This document shows positions 48,308-56,976 of a DNA stretch of 64,000 nucleotides, piece by piece. The translations under genes and the position numbers were made by a program. The DNA is from UBA5420 sp964485345 (GTDB taxonomy: Bacteria > Bacillota > Limnochordia > Darwinibacteriales > Darwinibacteriaceae): NCBI GenBank assembly GCA_964485345.1, contig CAZAJB010000001.1, positions 55,161 to 119,160 of the forward strand. The letters are read 5' to 3'. The notes under the pieces are model-generated. The model was not told where the DNA came from, made no database searches, and saw only the letters and a list, made by a program, of their open reading frames with translations. The first letter of the stretch is position 1, and each line of letters opens with the position of its first letter.

Positions 48308-49828
48308 CTATCCTATGTTTCCAATCACGGTTTCCACTGCCTTTACCACCTTACCCGTGACAACTAGATCCCTTGCCACACGGATCTCGGGTTCCAAAAA
48401 ACGATCTTTCTTAAGGGCTGGAACATGGGTTCGAACCAAATCGTAGACCGCTCGGGTCGCAGGGGACAACAGTTCGATGTCTCGAAACTCCAAGGCTTGA
48501 CAAGCGCAAAGGATTTCGATGGCTACGATGTTTTGCACATTGGCAAGGATTTGTAGCGCCTTGCGTGCGGAGATCGATCCCATGCTAACATGATCTTCCT
48601 GGTTTGCGGAAGTTGGTATTGAGTCCACTGACGCTGGGTGGGCCAGAACCTTATTCTCCGAAACAAGGGCCGCAGCAGTGTACTGGACAATCATGTACCC
48701 AGAATTCAGTCCACTAACCTCGGTTAGGAAGGGGGGCAATCCGCTCAGCTGAGGGTTGACCAATCGTTCGATACGCCTTTCGGAGATGTTGCCTATCTCG
48801 GAGAGGGCTATCGCCAGAAAGTCCAAAGCTAAGGCTACCGGTTGACCATGAAAATTACCTGCCGAGATCACATCGCCATCGTCAGGAAACAAAATGGGGT
48901 TATCAGTTACCGAATTGATCTCTGTTGTGAGTACGCTCTCCACATAGCCGTAGGCGTCCTTAGATGCTCCATGGACCTGGGGAATGCAGCGCAGCGAATA
49001 GGCGTCTTGAATTCTCTCATGTTCTTGGCTATAAACCAATCCACTTCCTGCCAAAATCCTGCGCAAATTCGAAGCCGTAGCCATTTGTCCCTTGTGCGAT
49101 CGCAAGGCATGGACCCGCTCATCGAATGCGCTGGGAATGCCAGAAAGCGCTTCTAGCGTCAGACTGCCTGACACATCCGCCGTCTTCAGAAGGATATCAC
49201 TATCGTGCAGAGCTAAGACTCCTTGGGCAGTCATGGCTTGTGTTCCGTTAATCAAGGCCAGTCCTTCTTTGGCCTCTAAAGTGACTGGAGTTAGGCCTGC
49301 CCGCCTCAGGGCTTCAGCTCCAGAATGGAGAATACCCTCAAAATAGGCCTGCCCCTCCCCTAAGAGTACTGCTGACATATGTGCCAAAGGAACCAGATCA
49401 CCACTGGCCCCAACAGAGCCTTGGCTCGGGATCATCGGTGTCACATTTCTATTCACGAGCTCCACTAAGAGCTCGATGACTGCGGGACGTATCCCCGAAT
49501 GGCCCTTCATAAGTGCATTAGCCCGTAAAATCATCATCGCTTTGACAACCGCATCAGAAAAAGGCTCTCCCACACCGCAACTGTGACTTAGTATCAAGTT
49601 ACGCTGTAGTTCGGCCACGTTTTCTCCAGAAATGGATGTATTCGCTAGTAGCCCAAAGCCAGTGTTAATTCCGTATACTGGCTGGTCTCGACGAATCAAC
49701 TCCACAACGAGTTCTCTAGCCTTGGATACCTTCTCAAGTTGGGCCTGATCTAAGGTCACTGGCAAGCCCTGCCTAATGCACCTTACAACCTCATGACCAC
49801 TTAAATCGGAACCACTCAATCTTAGCAT
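48308..49828 (-). CDS. hutH: Histidine ammonia-lyase
   Basis: Removes ammonia from histidine to give urocanate, the committed step. The autocatalytic MIO cofactor triad Ala141-Ser142-Gly143 is in GSVGASGDLVPLAH; YGINTGFG holds the catalytic Tyr, and LPPFLTEVSGLNSGY is conserved. 506 residues, normal. First gene of the hut operon; ATG at 49828 follows GAAGGGG. The 229 nt upstream holds its promoter and that of the divergent ROK gene. No HutP, HutC or similar dedicated regulator is encoded here. Confidence 0.96.
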   Translation of the reverse strand: MLRLSGSDLSGHEVVRCIRQGLPVTLDQAQLEKVSKARELVVELIRRDQPVYGINTGFGLLANTSISGENVAELQRNLILSHSCGVGEPFSDAVVKAMMILRANALMKGHSGIRPAVIELLVELVNRNVTPMIPSQGSVGASGDLVPLAHMSAVLLGEGQAYFEGILHSGAEALRRAGLTPVTLEAKEGLALINGTQAMTAQGVLALHDSDILLKTADVSGSLTLEALSGIPSAFDERVHALRSHKGQMATASNLRRILAGSGLVYSQEHERIQDAYSLRCIPQVHGASKDAYGYVESVLTTEINSVTDNPILFPDDGDVISAGNFHGQPVALALDFLAIALSEIGNISERRIERLVNPQLSGLPPFLTEVSGLNSGYMIVQYTAAALVSENKVLAHPASVDSIPTSANQEDHVSMGSISARKALQILANVQNIVAIEILCACQALEFRDIELLSPATRAVYDLVRTHVPALKKDRFLEPEIRVARDLVVTGKVVKAVETVIGNIG

Positions 49829-49871
49829 ACATCTACCCCTTCGATAGTCCTATAATTATCCGTTCTAAACT

Positions 49872-49890
49872 TTATTCCACATTCGAATAA
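49872..49890. promoter_or_regulatory. Inverted repeat upstream of hutH
   Basis: Six-base arms (ttattc / gaataa) around a 7-nt centre that itself contains the palindrome ATTCGAAT (49881-49888), 44-62 nt upstream of the hutH start. Position suits a hut operator. No protein is assigned, and short A+T-rich repeats can arise by chance. Confidence 0.3.
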
Positions 49891-49995
49891 CATTGTCCTT
49901 GCATATTCTACCCTTTGTTTCCTGCGAAAGAAAGAATGTGATTCAAGGTCCTAATTGGGGAAACTGTGCGAATGAAATTAAGTTAAATATATGTG

Positions 49996-50024
49996 TTGCA
50001 AAAACGATAGCTATGCGTTAAAAT
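49996..50024 (+). promoter_or_regulatory. Promoter of the ROK regulator gene
   Basis: Plus strand TTGCAA (49996-50001), 17-nt spacer, TAAAAT (50019-50024), ending 33 nt before the GTG start at 50058. Confidence 0.55.
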
Positions 50025-50057
50025 AAGATTAGATGTTTTCACAGTGGAAGAAAGTTG

Positions 50058-51248
50058 GTGCGTCAAGTGAGCGGGCACATTAGTAGTACAAGATTGGTGC
50101 GTACATACAACGCTTCTACAGTGCTGCGGACGCTGTATGAACATGGTCGCTGCTCCCGCTCTCAACTAACTGAACTTACAGGAATGAGCCCAGCTACCAT
50201 CACCAGGATCGTCTCTGAGCTGATCCAACAAGGTGTGGTCTTGGAAGGAAGTCACGCAAAGTCAACTGGTGGCAGGCGCCCTATTTATCTCCATATTGAT
50301 CACACCAAACTCTACGTGGCTGCGGTGAAGTTATTGCGCGACGATTGCGTCGTTGCCCTACTCGATCTCAAGGGTCAGATTCTCGTGAAGGAGCAACTAC
50401 AGCCCAAATCCCTTGAACCACATGTGTTATTGCCATATGTCGCAGCTTCCTTAATGGGCATTTTCGCCTCGCTCTCTATCAAACAAGAACACATTATCGG
50501 AGTCGGCGTCGCCGCCTCAGGCATCTGTCACCCATTAGATGGTGTGGTCATCCGTTCCCTAAACTTAGGATGGAAAGATGTACCGGTCGCCGAGATTCTT
50601 GGCGAGGCCATGGGCTTGCCTGTATTGCTGGAAAACGACGCCAACGCCTGTGCCTTAGCCGAACTTTGGATAGGTAATGCAAGGGAAACCGTAAACTCCA
50701 TGTATATTAAGACCGAGTCAGGGGCTGGCGTCGGGATTATCTCAAATAAGACATTGCTCACAGGATCGCGCTTTGTCACCGGAGAGATTGGCCACGTGCC
50801 GTTAATCCCCGGGGGCAAACTGTGCAGATGCGGACAACACGGGTGCTTAGAACCCTATGTTTATTTCAAAGGCTTTCAGGAGAGTTACGCAAAGGTAACT
50901 GGCCAGGAGCTCACGCGTGCCAAGTTCATGGAGCTCTGCAAAGAGGGAGACGAGTTTGCTAGGGAAGTCTTGCAAGATGCTGCAGCGGCCTTAGCCTTAG
51001 CCTGTGCCCATTGGGGGCTCATCCTGGATATTGAAGTGATCACGATTGGTGGCATCTGGGGTGAATTCCAGCAAGAGGTCATTGAGCATTGCCAGCACTA
51101 CTACGATTCCATTTTGGAGCATTCCGTTATTCCCTCCAATGTTCAAGTACGAAGCTCGAGGTTTGATGATGTTTCCGATCTCCTTGGCGCAGCGGGACTC
51201 GTTGTTTCCAACTGGTTTACGCCCGCTTTTGTGCCGTTTGAGAGGTAG
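50058..51248 (+). CDS. ROK-family transcriptional regulator with HTH domain
   Basis: About 396 residues: an N-terminal winged helix (CSRSQLTELTGMSPATITR near residues 35-55) followed by a ROK sugar-kinase-like core with GVGVAASGICHPLDG, LENDANACALAELW, GAGVGIISN and the zinc motif CRCGQHGCLE. This is the XylR/NagC-type architecture, a repressor that senses a sugar or sugar phosphate. The GTG at 50058 is chosen 7 nt after GGAAG; a TTG three bases earlier is closer. It precedes the ABC importer genes by 92 nt and probably controls them; the sugar is unknown. Confidence 0.9.
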   Translation: MRQVSGHISSTRLVRTYNASTVLRTLYEHGRCSRSQLTELTGMSPATITRIVSELIQQGVVLEGSHAKSTGGRRPIYLHIDHTKLYVAAVKLLRDDCVVALLDLKGQILVKEQLQPKSLEPHVLLPYVAASLMGIFASLSIKQEHIIGVGVAASGICHPLDGVVIRSLNLGWKDVPVAEILGEAMGLPVLLENDANACALAELWIGNARETVNSMYIKTESGAGVGIISNKTLLTGSRFVTGEIGHVPLIPGGKLCRCGQHGCLEPYVYFKGFQESYAKVTGQELTRAKFMELCKEGDEFAREVLQDAAAALALACAHWGLILDIEVITIGGIWGEFQQEVIEHCQHYYDSILEHSVIPSNVQVRSSRFDDVSDLLGAAGLVVSNWFTPAFVPFER

Positions 51249-51340
51249 ACATGAGCAGAAAATGACAAGAGGAGGTGGTGTCCTTACCGGTGTATTGGTT
51301 GGTCCGTTGTCACTATCAAAATCGACTAGGAGGTAAACGA

Positions 51341-52651
51341 ATGCTTAAGAAGTCTACGCTATTGCTTTTGGTTCTACTTTTAATGGCTAGTGTGTTTGTC
51401 CCTGCTACCTTTGCCCAAGAACAAGTTAAGATTTCAGTCTTGAACTATTTCGACCTCACATCTCCAGGTGCAGAAAGAGAACTCGACGAGGTTTGGTATG
51501 AGTTCTCCGTTCGCAACCCAAACATCATTGTTGAGAGAGAAGACCTTTTCTTGGAACCTTTCCATCAAAAGACCGAAGCTTATGCCGCAGCCGATAGACT
51601 CCCAGATGTCATCTATATGTGGCCAGGTGGTCGCTCTACCTCTCTTCACACTCTAGGCTTAGTAAAAGACCTAAGACCACTTCTAGGTGCCGATGGACAA
51701 TACTATCAAGAAGCCGTATTAGCCCCTCAAGCAGGTGGATACCTGGCTGAACTACCACAAACCATGACATCCAGTCATGCCTTGTATGTGAATGTACCCT
51801 TACTCGACAGCCTGGGACTTTCCATGCCAGAAACATATGAAGAGCTCGTAGCCATGGTTCCAGTGCTACAAGCCAACGGTTTGGACACCATCATCATGGG
51901 AGCCCAGGATGACTGGGTAATCCAATCCTGCCTCTTCTCCATGATCGTAGGACGTATTGTTGGTGACGAGAAACTCAACGAGATCGTTGCTGGCGAAGCG
52001 AAGTTTACGGATCCTGAATTTGTTGCAGCCCTTGAATTCTACGCACAGATGTACCAAGATGGCGTGCTTCACCGGAAGATTATGCAGACTTCCTACGCCG
52101 AAGTAAACGGACTTTTCGCCACAGGCCGTGCTCCATTCATGGTTGACGGAGACTGGAAAGTGAGCAACTTCCTCACAGACGCAACAACAGGAGAAGCTCT
52201 GATTCCCGTTGAGACGCAACCCGAGTTCAAAATGACAATCTTCCCTGCCATCCCAGGTGAGATTAACAAAGCTTCTTCCTCTGGTGTTGTCGGTGTTGGT
52301 TTTGGCATGAACTCCAAGATCGAAGCTGGCTCTGCCAAAGAAGCAGCCGCTTGGGAACTTATCAAGTGGCTTCAAGGCCCAGAAGTACAAAAGATGCGTC
52401 TAGAAACTGCTGGTACCATTCCTAGCCGCGTTGACGTCAGCTCTGACGACATCGAGCCATTAGTCGTGGAGAGAATCCGCTACTACGAAGACATCTTAGT
52501 AACCACCGAAGTTCTAGACAATATTTTCGAAGGAGAAGTCTACACACCAATTAACATTGGTCTCCAAGAAATCGGACTCGGATTTGCTACACCGATGGAA
52601 GTAGCAGAAAGAACACAAGAAGCATTTGACGCCTGGTTTGCACGTCAATAA
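51341..52651 (+). CDS. Extracellular solute-binding protein of a carbohydrate ABC importer
   Basis: 436-residue family 1 solute-binding protein. A signal peptide is visible (LLLLVLLLMASVFVPATFA, cleavage likely after TFA), but there is no lipobox Cys, unusual for a monoderm. Mature features: VKISVLNYFDL, FHQKTEAYAAADRLPDVIYMW in the usual hinge region, APFMVDGDWKV and KEAAAWELIKWLQGPEVQ at the C-terminus, all typical of sugar-binding proteins. The ATG at 51341 follows AGGAGG by 6 nt; the frame runs 22 codons farther up without a site. A stem-loop follows the gene. The bound sugar cannot be told. Confidence 0.88.
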   Translation: MLKKSTLLLLVLLLMASVFVPATFAQEQVKISVLNYFDLTSPGAERELDEVWYEFSVRNPNIIVEREDLFLEPFHQKTEAYAAADRLPDVIYMWPGGRSTSLHTLGLVKDLRPLLGADGQYYQEAVLAPQAGGYLAELPQTMTSSHALYVNVPLLDSLGLSMPETYEELVAMVPVLQANGLDTIIMGAQDDWVIQSCLFSMIVGRIVGDEKLNEIVAGEAKFTDPEFVAALEFYAQMYQDGVLHRKIMQTSYAEVNGLFATGRAPFMVDGDWKVSNFLTDATTGEALIPVETQPEFKMTIFPAIPGEINKASSSGVVGVGFGMNSKIEAGSAKEAAAWELIKWLQGPEVQKMRLETAGTIPSRVDVSSDDIEPLVVERIRYYEDILVTTEVLDNIFEGEVYTPINIGLQEIGLGFATPMEVAERTQEAFDAWFARQ

Positions 52652-52670
52652 GGCAGCATAAATACCACAG

Positions 52671-52706
52671 AGGGGTCGGGCCGAGTCTGTGCCCGCCCCT
52701 TTCTTC
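52671..52706 (+). promoter_or_regulatory. Stem-loop between binding protein and permease genes
   Basis: Arms aggggtcgggc (52671-52681) and gcccgcccct (52691-52700), one bulged base, 9-nt loop, then TTTCTT. It lies 20 nt past the binding-protein stop and before the permease ribosome site. Such intercistronic hairpins often protect or partly terminate the transcript so that more binding protein than permease is made. Confidence 0.5.
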
Positions 52707-52723
52707 TAAGGAGGAGCGTTTCC

Positions 52724-53635
52724 ATGAAAAGGGTAACCCAGTGGTGGACCGAGGAACGCCGTGCATACCTTTTACTAGTTCTACCAGCGGTGGCAGTGTA
52801 TTGGGCTGTAATGGCATTCCCTACTGTTTTTTCCTTCATACTCAGTCTTACGAACTACAACGGAGGTCCCATTTTTAATAATCCCAATATTCAGCTCGTC
52901 GGCTTCAAGCATTACATCCGCATGCTCAACGATCAGTACTTTTGGATTTCTCTAAAAAATAACGGTTTGATCATGGCCATATCGGTCTTTGGTCAGATTC
53001 CACTGGGATTTCTCTTTGCCTATGTAATCCATCGAAGACTGGTGAAATTTGGGGATTTTTTCCAAACAATTATCTATCTGCCTTGTGTAATCTCTACCAT
53101 TATCGTGGGGCGACTCTGGCAGTCCTTCTTCTCTCCCTATGGACCTTTTACCGAATTTATGCAAAAAATCCAACCAGGTTGGGAGAACGAACTCTTCTTT
53201 GATCCTCAATTGGCCATTGTGCCCGTTCTGTTTGTTATTCTGTGGATGTACACGGGCACCTACATGATCATGTTCCTGGCTAATCTGCAAAAAATCGATC
53301 CTGCCCTAATTGAGGCTGCACGAATTGACGGTGCCACAGAGTGGCAAGTGCTGATACGCATTATGCTTCCAGCCCTCTCGGGAGTCATGGTCACAGCGTG
53401 CATTTTAGCCATTTCGGGGTCGTTGAAGAGTTTTGATCTGCTTTACGCCATGACTGGCGGTAATCCCGCCCGCAGAACATCGGTGTTAGCACTTTACATG
53501 TATGATAACGCCTTTCGACACTCTCCCAATTATCCATTGGCGAATGCGATTTCCGTCTTTATGGTACTGGCTAGCTTTGTGCTAATTCTCATGGTGAGGT
53601 CCACCGAGGCGAGGTTTGGGGGTAGAGAAGAATGA
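52724..53635 (+). CDS. Carbohydrate ABC importer permease (MalF-like)
   Basis: 303-residue membrane permease with six segments. Seen: LLVLPAVAVYWAVMAFPTVFS at the N-terminus split over the first helix, and the EAA loop EAARIDGATEWQVLIRIMLP that docks on the ATPase. The order MalF-like then MalG-like is normal. ATG at 52724 follows AAGGAGGAG. It overlaps the next permease by 4 nt. No ATPase gene accompanies it, so a shared MsmK/UgpC-type ATPase elsewhere is expected. Confidence 0.9.
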   Translation: MKRVTQWWTEERRAYLLLVLPAVAVYWAVMAFPTVFSFILSLTNYNGGPIFNNPNIQLVGFKHYIRMLNDQYFWISLKNNGLIMAISVFGQIPLGFLFAYVIHRRLVKFGDFFQTIIYLPCVISTIIVGRLWQSFFSPYGPFTEFMQKIQPGWENELFFDPQLAIVPVLFVILWMYTGTYMIMFLANLQKIDPALIEAARIDGATEWQVLIRIMLPALSGVMVTACILAISGSLKSFDLLYAMTGGNPARRTSVLALYMYDNAFRHSPNYPLANAISVFMVLASFVLILMVRSTEARFGGREE

Positions 53636-54483
53636 AGGAGCAGAGAATTAGGAAAAGCGATTTTCATCCTGTCCTCAGGATCTTTGTCTACCTAATGGTA
53701 GGTATCTTTACTGTTCTGACTTTATATCCCCTATTTTGGCTCTTTATTAGTTCGCTCAAGACAAACACGGAGTTCCAATTAAACTTGCTAGGCTGGCCAC
53801 AAAATCCAACCTTCAGCAACTATCCGACCGCCTGGCGCCTGGCAAAGTTCGATGGCTTGTTTGTAAACAGTATCTTCTTTACCGGAGCGTCAACCCTACT
53901 CGTTATCGCCTTTTCCCTGATGGCGGGCTTCGCCTTTGCCAAGATTCGCTCCAAAGCAACGACATTCTTGCATGGGAGCTTTATCATCGGCATTTTGCTC
54001 ACCATACAATCGATTATGGTCCCGCTATTCTTGATGTCGATTGCCGTGGGTTTATACGATACCCGCGTGGGAGTTTTGATTCCCTATGTTGGTATGGGTT
54101 TACCTATCGGCATCTACTTGTGTACCGAGTTTATCAAATCAATTCCTGACTCGGTCATTGAGTCAGCCCGTATTGACGGCGCTTCATACTTCCGAATATT
54201 CACCTCCATCGTCACACCGATGGCAAAGCCCGTAGGTGTTACCCTAGCTATTCTCAATGTATCGGGTGTCTGGAACGAGTTTATGTTGATTAATATCCTT
54301 GTCTCCCGTGACGCCCTCCGAACGCTCCCTGTGGGAATCCTCAAGTTCTCGGGGGCCTTGGCCTCAGATCATGGCCGTCAGTTCGCTGCCCTGACCATTG
54401 GGCTGGTGCCGATGGTGATCTTCTATCTGATTTTTAGAAAGCAAATTACCAAGGGTGTATCCGCTGGGGCGGTCAAAGGCTAA
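53632..54483 (+). CDS. Carbohydrate ABC importer permease (MalG-like)
   Basis: 283-residue permease with six membrane segments: TLYPLFWLFISSLKTNTEF at the N-terminus, NSIFFTGASTLLVIAFSLMA, and the EAA loop ESARIDGASYFRIFTSIVTP. ATG overlaps the stop of the first permease (ATGA), so synthesis is coupled. It is followed by a strong bidirectional terminator at 54495-54532, ending the ROK-importer unit. No glycoside hydrolase is attached to this cluster. Confidence 0.9.
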   Translation: MKEQRIRKSDFHPVLRIFVYLMVGIFTVLTLYPLFWLFISSLKTNTEFQLNLLGWPQNPTFSNYPTAWRLAKFDGLFVNSIFFTGASTLLVIAFSLMAGFAFAKIRSKATTFLHGSFIIGILLTIQSIMVPLFLMSIAVGLYDTRVGVLIPYVGMGLPIGIYLCTEFIKSIPDSVIESARIDGASYFRIFTSIVTPMAKPVGVTLAILNVSGVWNEFMLINILVSRDALRTLPVGILKFSGALASDHGRQFAALTIGLVPMVIFYLIFRKQITKGVSAGAVKG

Positions 54484-54494
54484 GTTGAAACGCA

Positions 54495-54532
54495 CCAAAA
54501 AAGAAGATGCCCTCAGGGCGTCTTCTTTTTTC
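54495..54532. terminator. Bidirectional terminator between importer and ferritin-like genes
   Basis: Stem aagaagatgccc / gggcgtcttctt with a tca loop, flanked by an A tract on the left and a T tract on the right, so a U run follows the stem on both strands. Confidence 0.9.
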
Positions 54533-54547
54533 CTCTTCTAGTTCTAT

Positions 54548-55033
54548 TTAATAATCTTCCCGCAAGCCAAACTCTGCCGATTCTACCCATTGCTTCGCCT
54601 TGATGACATGTTCGACTAACTCTCGAAAAGCCTCATAATGGATTTTTTCCTGCTCTACCAAAAAGCTAAAGAGCCGTTTTTCCTCCTCAGAACTAGCTTC
54701 AGAACCCATCTTGTCATAGAGGGTAATGCTATCTTTCTCTTTTTCCAACGCCAGCTCATAGGCATCCAATTGCTCGGGCCTCGCCTTGAAATCAACTCGA
54801 AGATCCTGCTCAGCTTGGAAAACACTCTCAAAATGCTCCGGGACTTGGCTTTGACGTAACTCATAGGAGGTATGAGCAGCATAGCTCTCCAACACGTTAG
54901 CGTGTTCCCGCTCCTCGGCCGCCAATAGGGTAAATACCGTCTTCAGAGCCGCATGCTGGGTTTTCTCTACTTGTTCCAGATAATACTGTTCTCCCTCAAG
55001 CTCCATGCTAATCGCAAACTCAATTGCTGTCAT
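54548..55033 (-). CDS. Ferritin-like (rubrerythrin-type) diiron protein
   Basis: 161 residues, a four-helix ferritin-like domain. Seen: AISMELEGEQYYLEQ and LLAAEEREHANVLES (ExxH pair 1), then ELALEKEKDSITLYDKMG and SFLVEQEKIHYEAFRELVE (ExxH pair 2). That is a complete diiron site of the rubrerythrin class, but the C-terminal rubredoxin domain is absent. Such proteins reduce peroxide or store iron in anaerobes. The ATG at 55033 sits behind GGAAGGGAG. A 54-codon open stretch upstream is not part of the gene. Confidence 0.85.
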   Translation of the reverse strand: MTAIEFAISMELEGEQYYLEQVEKTQHAALKTVFTLLAAEEREHANVLESYAAHTSYELRQSQVPEHFESVFQAEQDLRVDFKARPEQLDAYELALEKEKDSITLYDKMGSEASSEEEKRLFSFLVEQEKIHYEAFRELVEHVIKAKQWVESAEFGLREDY

Positions 55034-55088
55034 AGTTCGCTCCCTTCCTTTGTTCACCAAGACGCTGCGAGCCGCCCCTATCTGGGGT

Positions 55089-56024
55089 CTATGACTCGGC
55101 GTAAGCAACAACGGTATTGCGGCCATTACTCTTAGCGCGATACGCCGCCTCATCTGCCTTCTGTAAGAGGGTTCCATGCATTCCCCAGTCATCATCAGTC
55201 GATGCCGCTACTCCCACCGAGATAGTCAAGAACTGCCCAGAAGCGTGAGCTTCATGAGGGATCTTTAGGGCAACAACAGCAAGACGCAAGCGTTCTGCCA
55301 CTTGACAAGCTCCTTTTAGGGCTGTCTGCGGCAATAGGGCCACAAACTCTTCGCCTCCCCACCGTGCAATTAGATCACCTGGGCGTTGTAGCGTATTGTA
55401 TAGGGTTTTTGCAACCAGCTTCAGAACATCATCACCCTGCAAGTGTCCATAGGTATCATTGTAGGCCTTGAAGAAGTCCAAATCTATCATCAGCACCGAA
55501 AGTGGAGTCTTGTTCCGTGCTGCTCGGCAACACTCTTCATCATAGGCTTCATCAAAGCGCCGTCGGTTAGGAATTCTGGTAAGTCCATCGACCCTACTAT
55601 CCCTTTTTAAGATATCCTTGTAGCGTTTTAGTTCAAGATGATTGCGAATCTTGGCTTTCATCACGGGCACATTAAATGGCTTTCTGATGTAGTCCATGGC
55701 CCCAAGTTCTATGCCATATGCTTCGTTTTTATCCCCCTCCAAGGCGGTCAAAAAAAGGATGGGAATATCACGAGTATTTGGGTTGCCCTGCAACTCAGCG
55801 CAAACAGCATAGCCGTCCATCTCAGGCATGACAATATCGAGCAAAATCAGGTCAGGCATTTGCTCTTTCACCATGGCTAGGGCTTCTAGCCCATTGTTGG
55901 CCACTCCAAGATCATAATCGTCCTTCAGAACGTTTAGCAGAATTTGAGCATTCAATTGCACGTCCTCGACGATTAGGATGCGTTGCCTTCTCCCCAAGTC
56001 TAAATCGTCTAGTATCACGAGCAA
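55089..56024 (-). CDS. Response regulator with diguanylate cyclase (GGDEF) output
   Basis: 311 residues: a receiver domain (residues ~14-130; ILIVEDVQLNAQIL, phospho-acceptor Asp63 in LLDIVMPEMDGYA, ILFLTA, YIRKPF) joined to a GGDEF domain (residues ~145-308). The active site reads GGEEF (223-227) with the RxxD inhibitory site RPGD five residues upstream (214-217). So it is an active, product-inhibited cyclase that makes cyclic-di-GMP when phosphorylated. Start is TTG at 56024 or GTG at 56018 near a GGGGG run. No cognate histidine kinase is in the window. Confidence 0.92.
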   Translation of the reverse strand: MLVILDDLDLGRRQRILIVEDVQLNAQILLNVLKDDYDLGVANNGLEALAMVKEQMPDLILLDIVMPEMDGYAVCAELQGNPNTRDIPILFLTALEGDKNEAYGIELGAMDYIRKPFNVPVMKAKIRNHLELKRYKDILKRDSRVDGLTRIPNRRRFDEAYDEECCRAARNKTPLSVLMIDLDFFKAYNDTYGHLQGDDVLKLVAKTLYNTLQRPGDLIARWGGEEFVALLPQTALKGACQVAERLRLAVVALKIPHEAHASGQFLTISVGVAASTDDDWGMHGTLLQKADEAAYRAKSNGRNTVVAYAES

Positions 56025-56118
56025 AAACCCCCGACCTAATCAATTCCTTGATTCCCACTATATACAGTTCGACAGATCTTACGAAAACCCTTGCCCTGAC
56101 CACAATTTCCTCTTTAGA

Positions 56119-56949
56119 TCAAGACCCCTGTACGATCTGCAAGTCGATAGTCAGCCTCTGTGGAACCTGCCCGGAAATCTGCCGATGTTGGCATAGAGGC
56201 GTCATGCGTACCATAGCTTGCCACAAATCATCCCTCATCGTAATACTGTAGTGCAAGCGCGAGCTCTTCTGAACGTCCATCTTGTCTGCGAACTTGCTCA
56301 GAACATCTTCATTCGAGTACTCAGTAACGCCTGGTAGACGCTCCCGCAGCTCACGTAGGTAGTCTTGGCCTGGTAGCACTTTGATAACCGTTCCTCCCGG
56401 CTTCAGTACCCTGTGGAATTCTCCATAGTTAGCAGGCGACAGAATGCTGAGTACAATGTCCATTTTCTCGGGGCCAAGGGGTAGTCTAGCTAAATCTGCC
56501 ACAAGCCACATAATACCTGCCTGATGGGAAGTGGCAAGATTAACGCCATCACGGGAAATATCGATCCCAATCAGATGGGCGCTCCTCAGTTCGTTGGCCA
56601 CCCTTGCTAAGAATGAGCCCTCCCCGCAGCCCGCATCGAGAATAAAGGGTAATTCAAACTCTAGATCGCAAATGAGCCCCGCGATAGTAGACACTAGGGG
56701 ATCGTAGACTCCTGCTGCAAAGACTTTTTGCCGCGCCAAGAAGAGTTCCGTATTGTACTGACTCGCTTGAGCGCCCATGAAAAGGTTCAGGTAGCCTTTG
56801 CGGGCAAGATCAAAGCGATGCTTGCGGCTACAAGTCACTCCCTGTTCTTGCACTCGCAACCCATCTCCGCAAATGGGACAACAAAAAACCCCAATGTTTG
56901 ACGTAAACCTGGCCAAGGCTTGTTCCTTTTTTGAGACTCCTTCGATCAT
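56119..56949 (-). CDS. rlmA: 23S rRNA (guanine-N1)-methyltransferase
   Basis: Methylates N1 of a guanine in helix 35 of 23S rRNA; the Gram-positive form acts at position 748 and affects tylosin sensitivity, the Gram-negative at 745. Seen: an N-terminal zinc finger FCCPICGDGL ... TCSRKHRFDLARKGYLNL, the methyltransferase motif FILDAGCGEGSFLARV, and the RlmA-specific SPANYGEFHRVLKPGG and VLPGQDYLRELR. 276 residues, canonical. It lies 27 nt after the cardiolipin synthase gene. Confidence 0.92.
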   Translation of the reverse strand: MIEGVSKKEQALARFTSNIGVFCCPICGDGLRVQEQGVTCSRKHRFDLARKGYLNLFMGAQASQYNTELFLARQKVFAAGVYDPLVSTIAGLICDLEFELPFILDAGCGEGSFLARVANELRSAHLIGIDISRDGVNLATSHQAGIMWLVADLARLPLGPEKMDIVLSILSPANYGEFHRVLKPGGTVIKVLPGQDYLRELRERLPGVTEYSNEDVLSKFADKMDVQKSSRLHYSITMRDDLWQAMVRMTPLCQHRQISGQVPQRLTIDLQIVQGS

Positions 56950-56976
56950 AGGGCTCCTCCCAACGCTCTCCCCTAG

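Noticed and set aside
49829..50057. A sigma-A promoter for hutH on the minus strand
   Set aside because: The A+T-rich region offers GATAAT-like -10 elements, but none has an acceptable -35 at 16-18 nt, so no call is made.
51866..52390. 174-codon minus-strand frame
   Set aside because: Antisense to the solute-binding protein gene, which has a signal peptide and clear family motifs.
55034..55195. 54-codon extension of the ferritin-like protein
   Set aside because: It overlaps the GGDEF gene's 3' end and gap, has no ferritin similarity, and GGAAGGGAG precedes the ATG at 55033.
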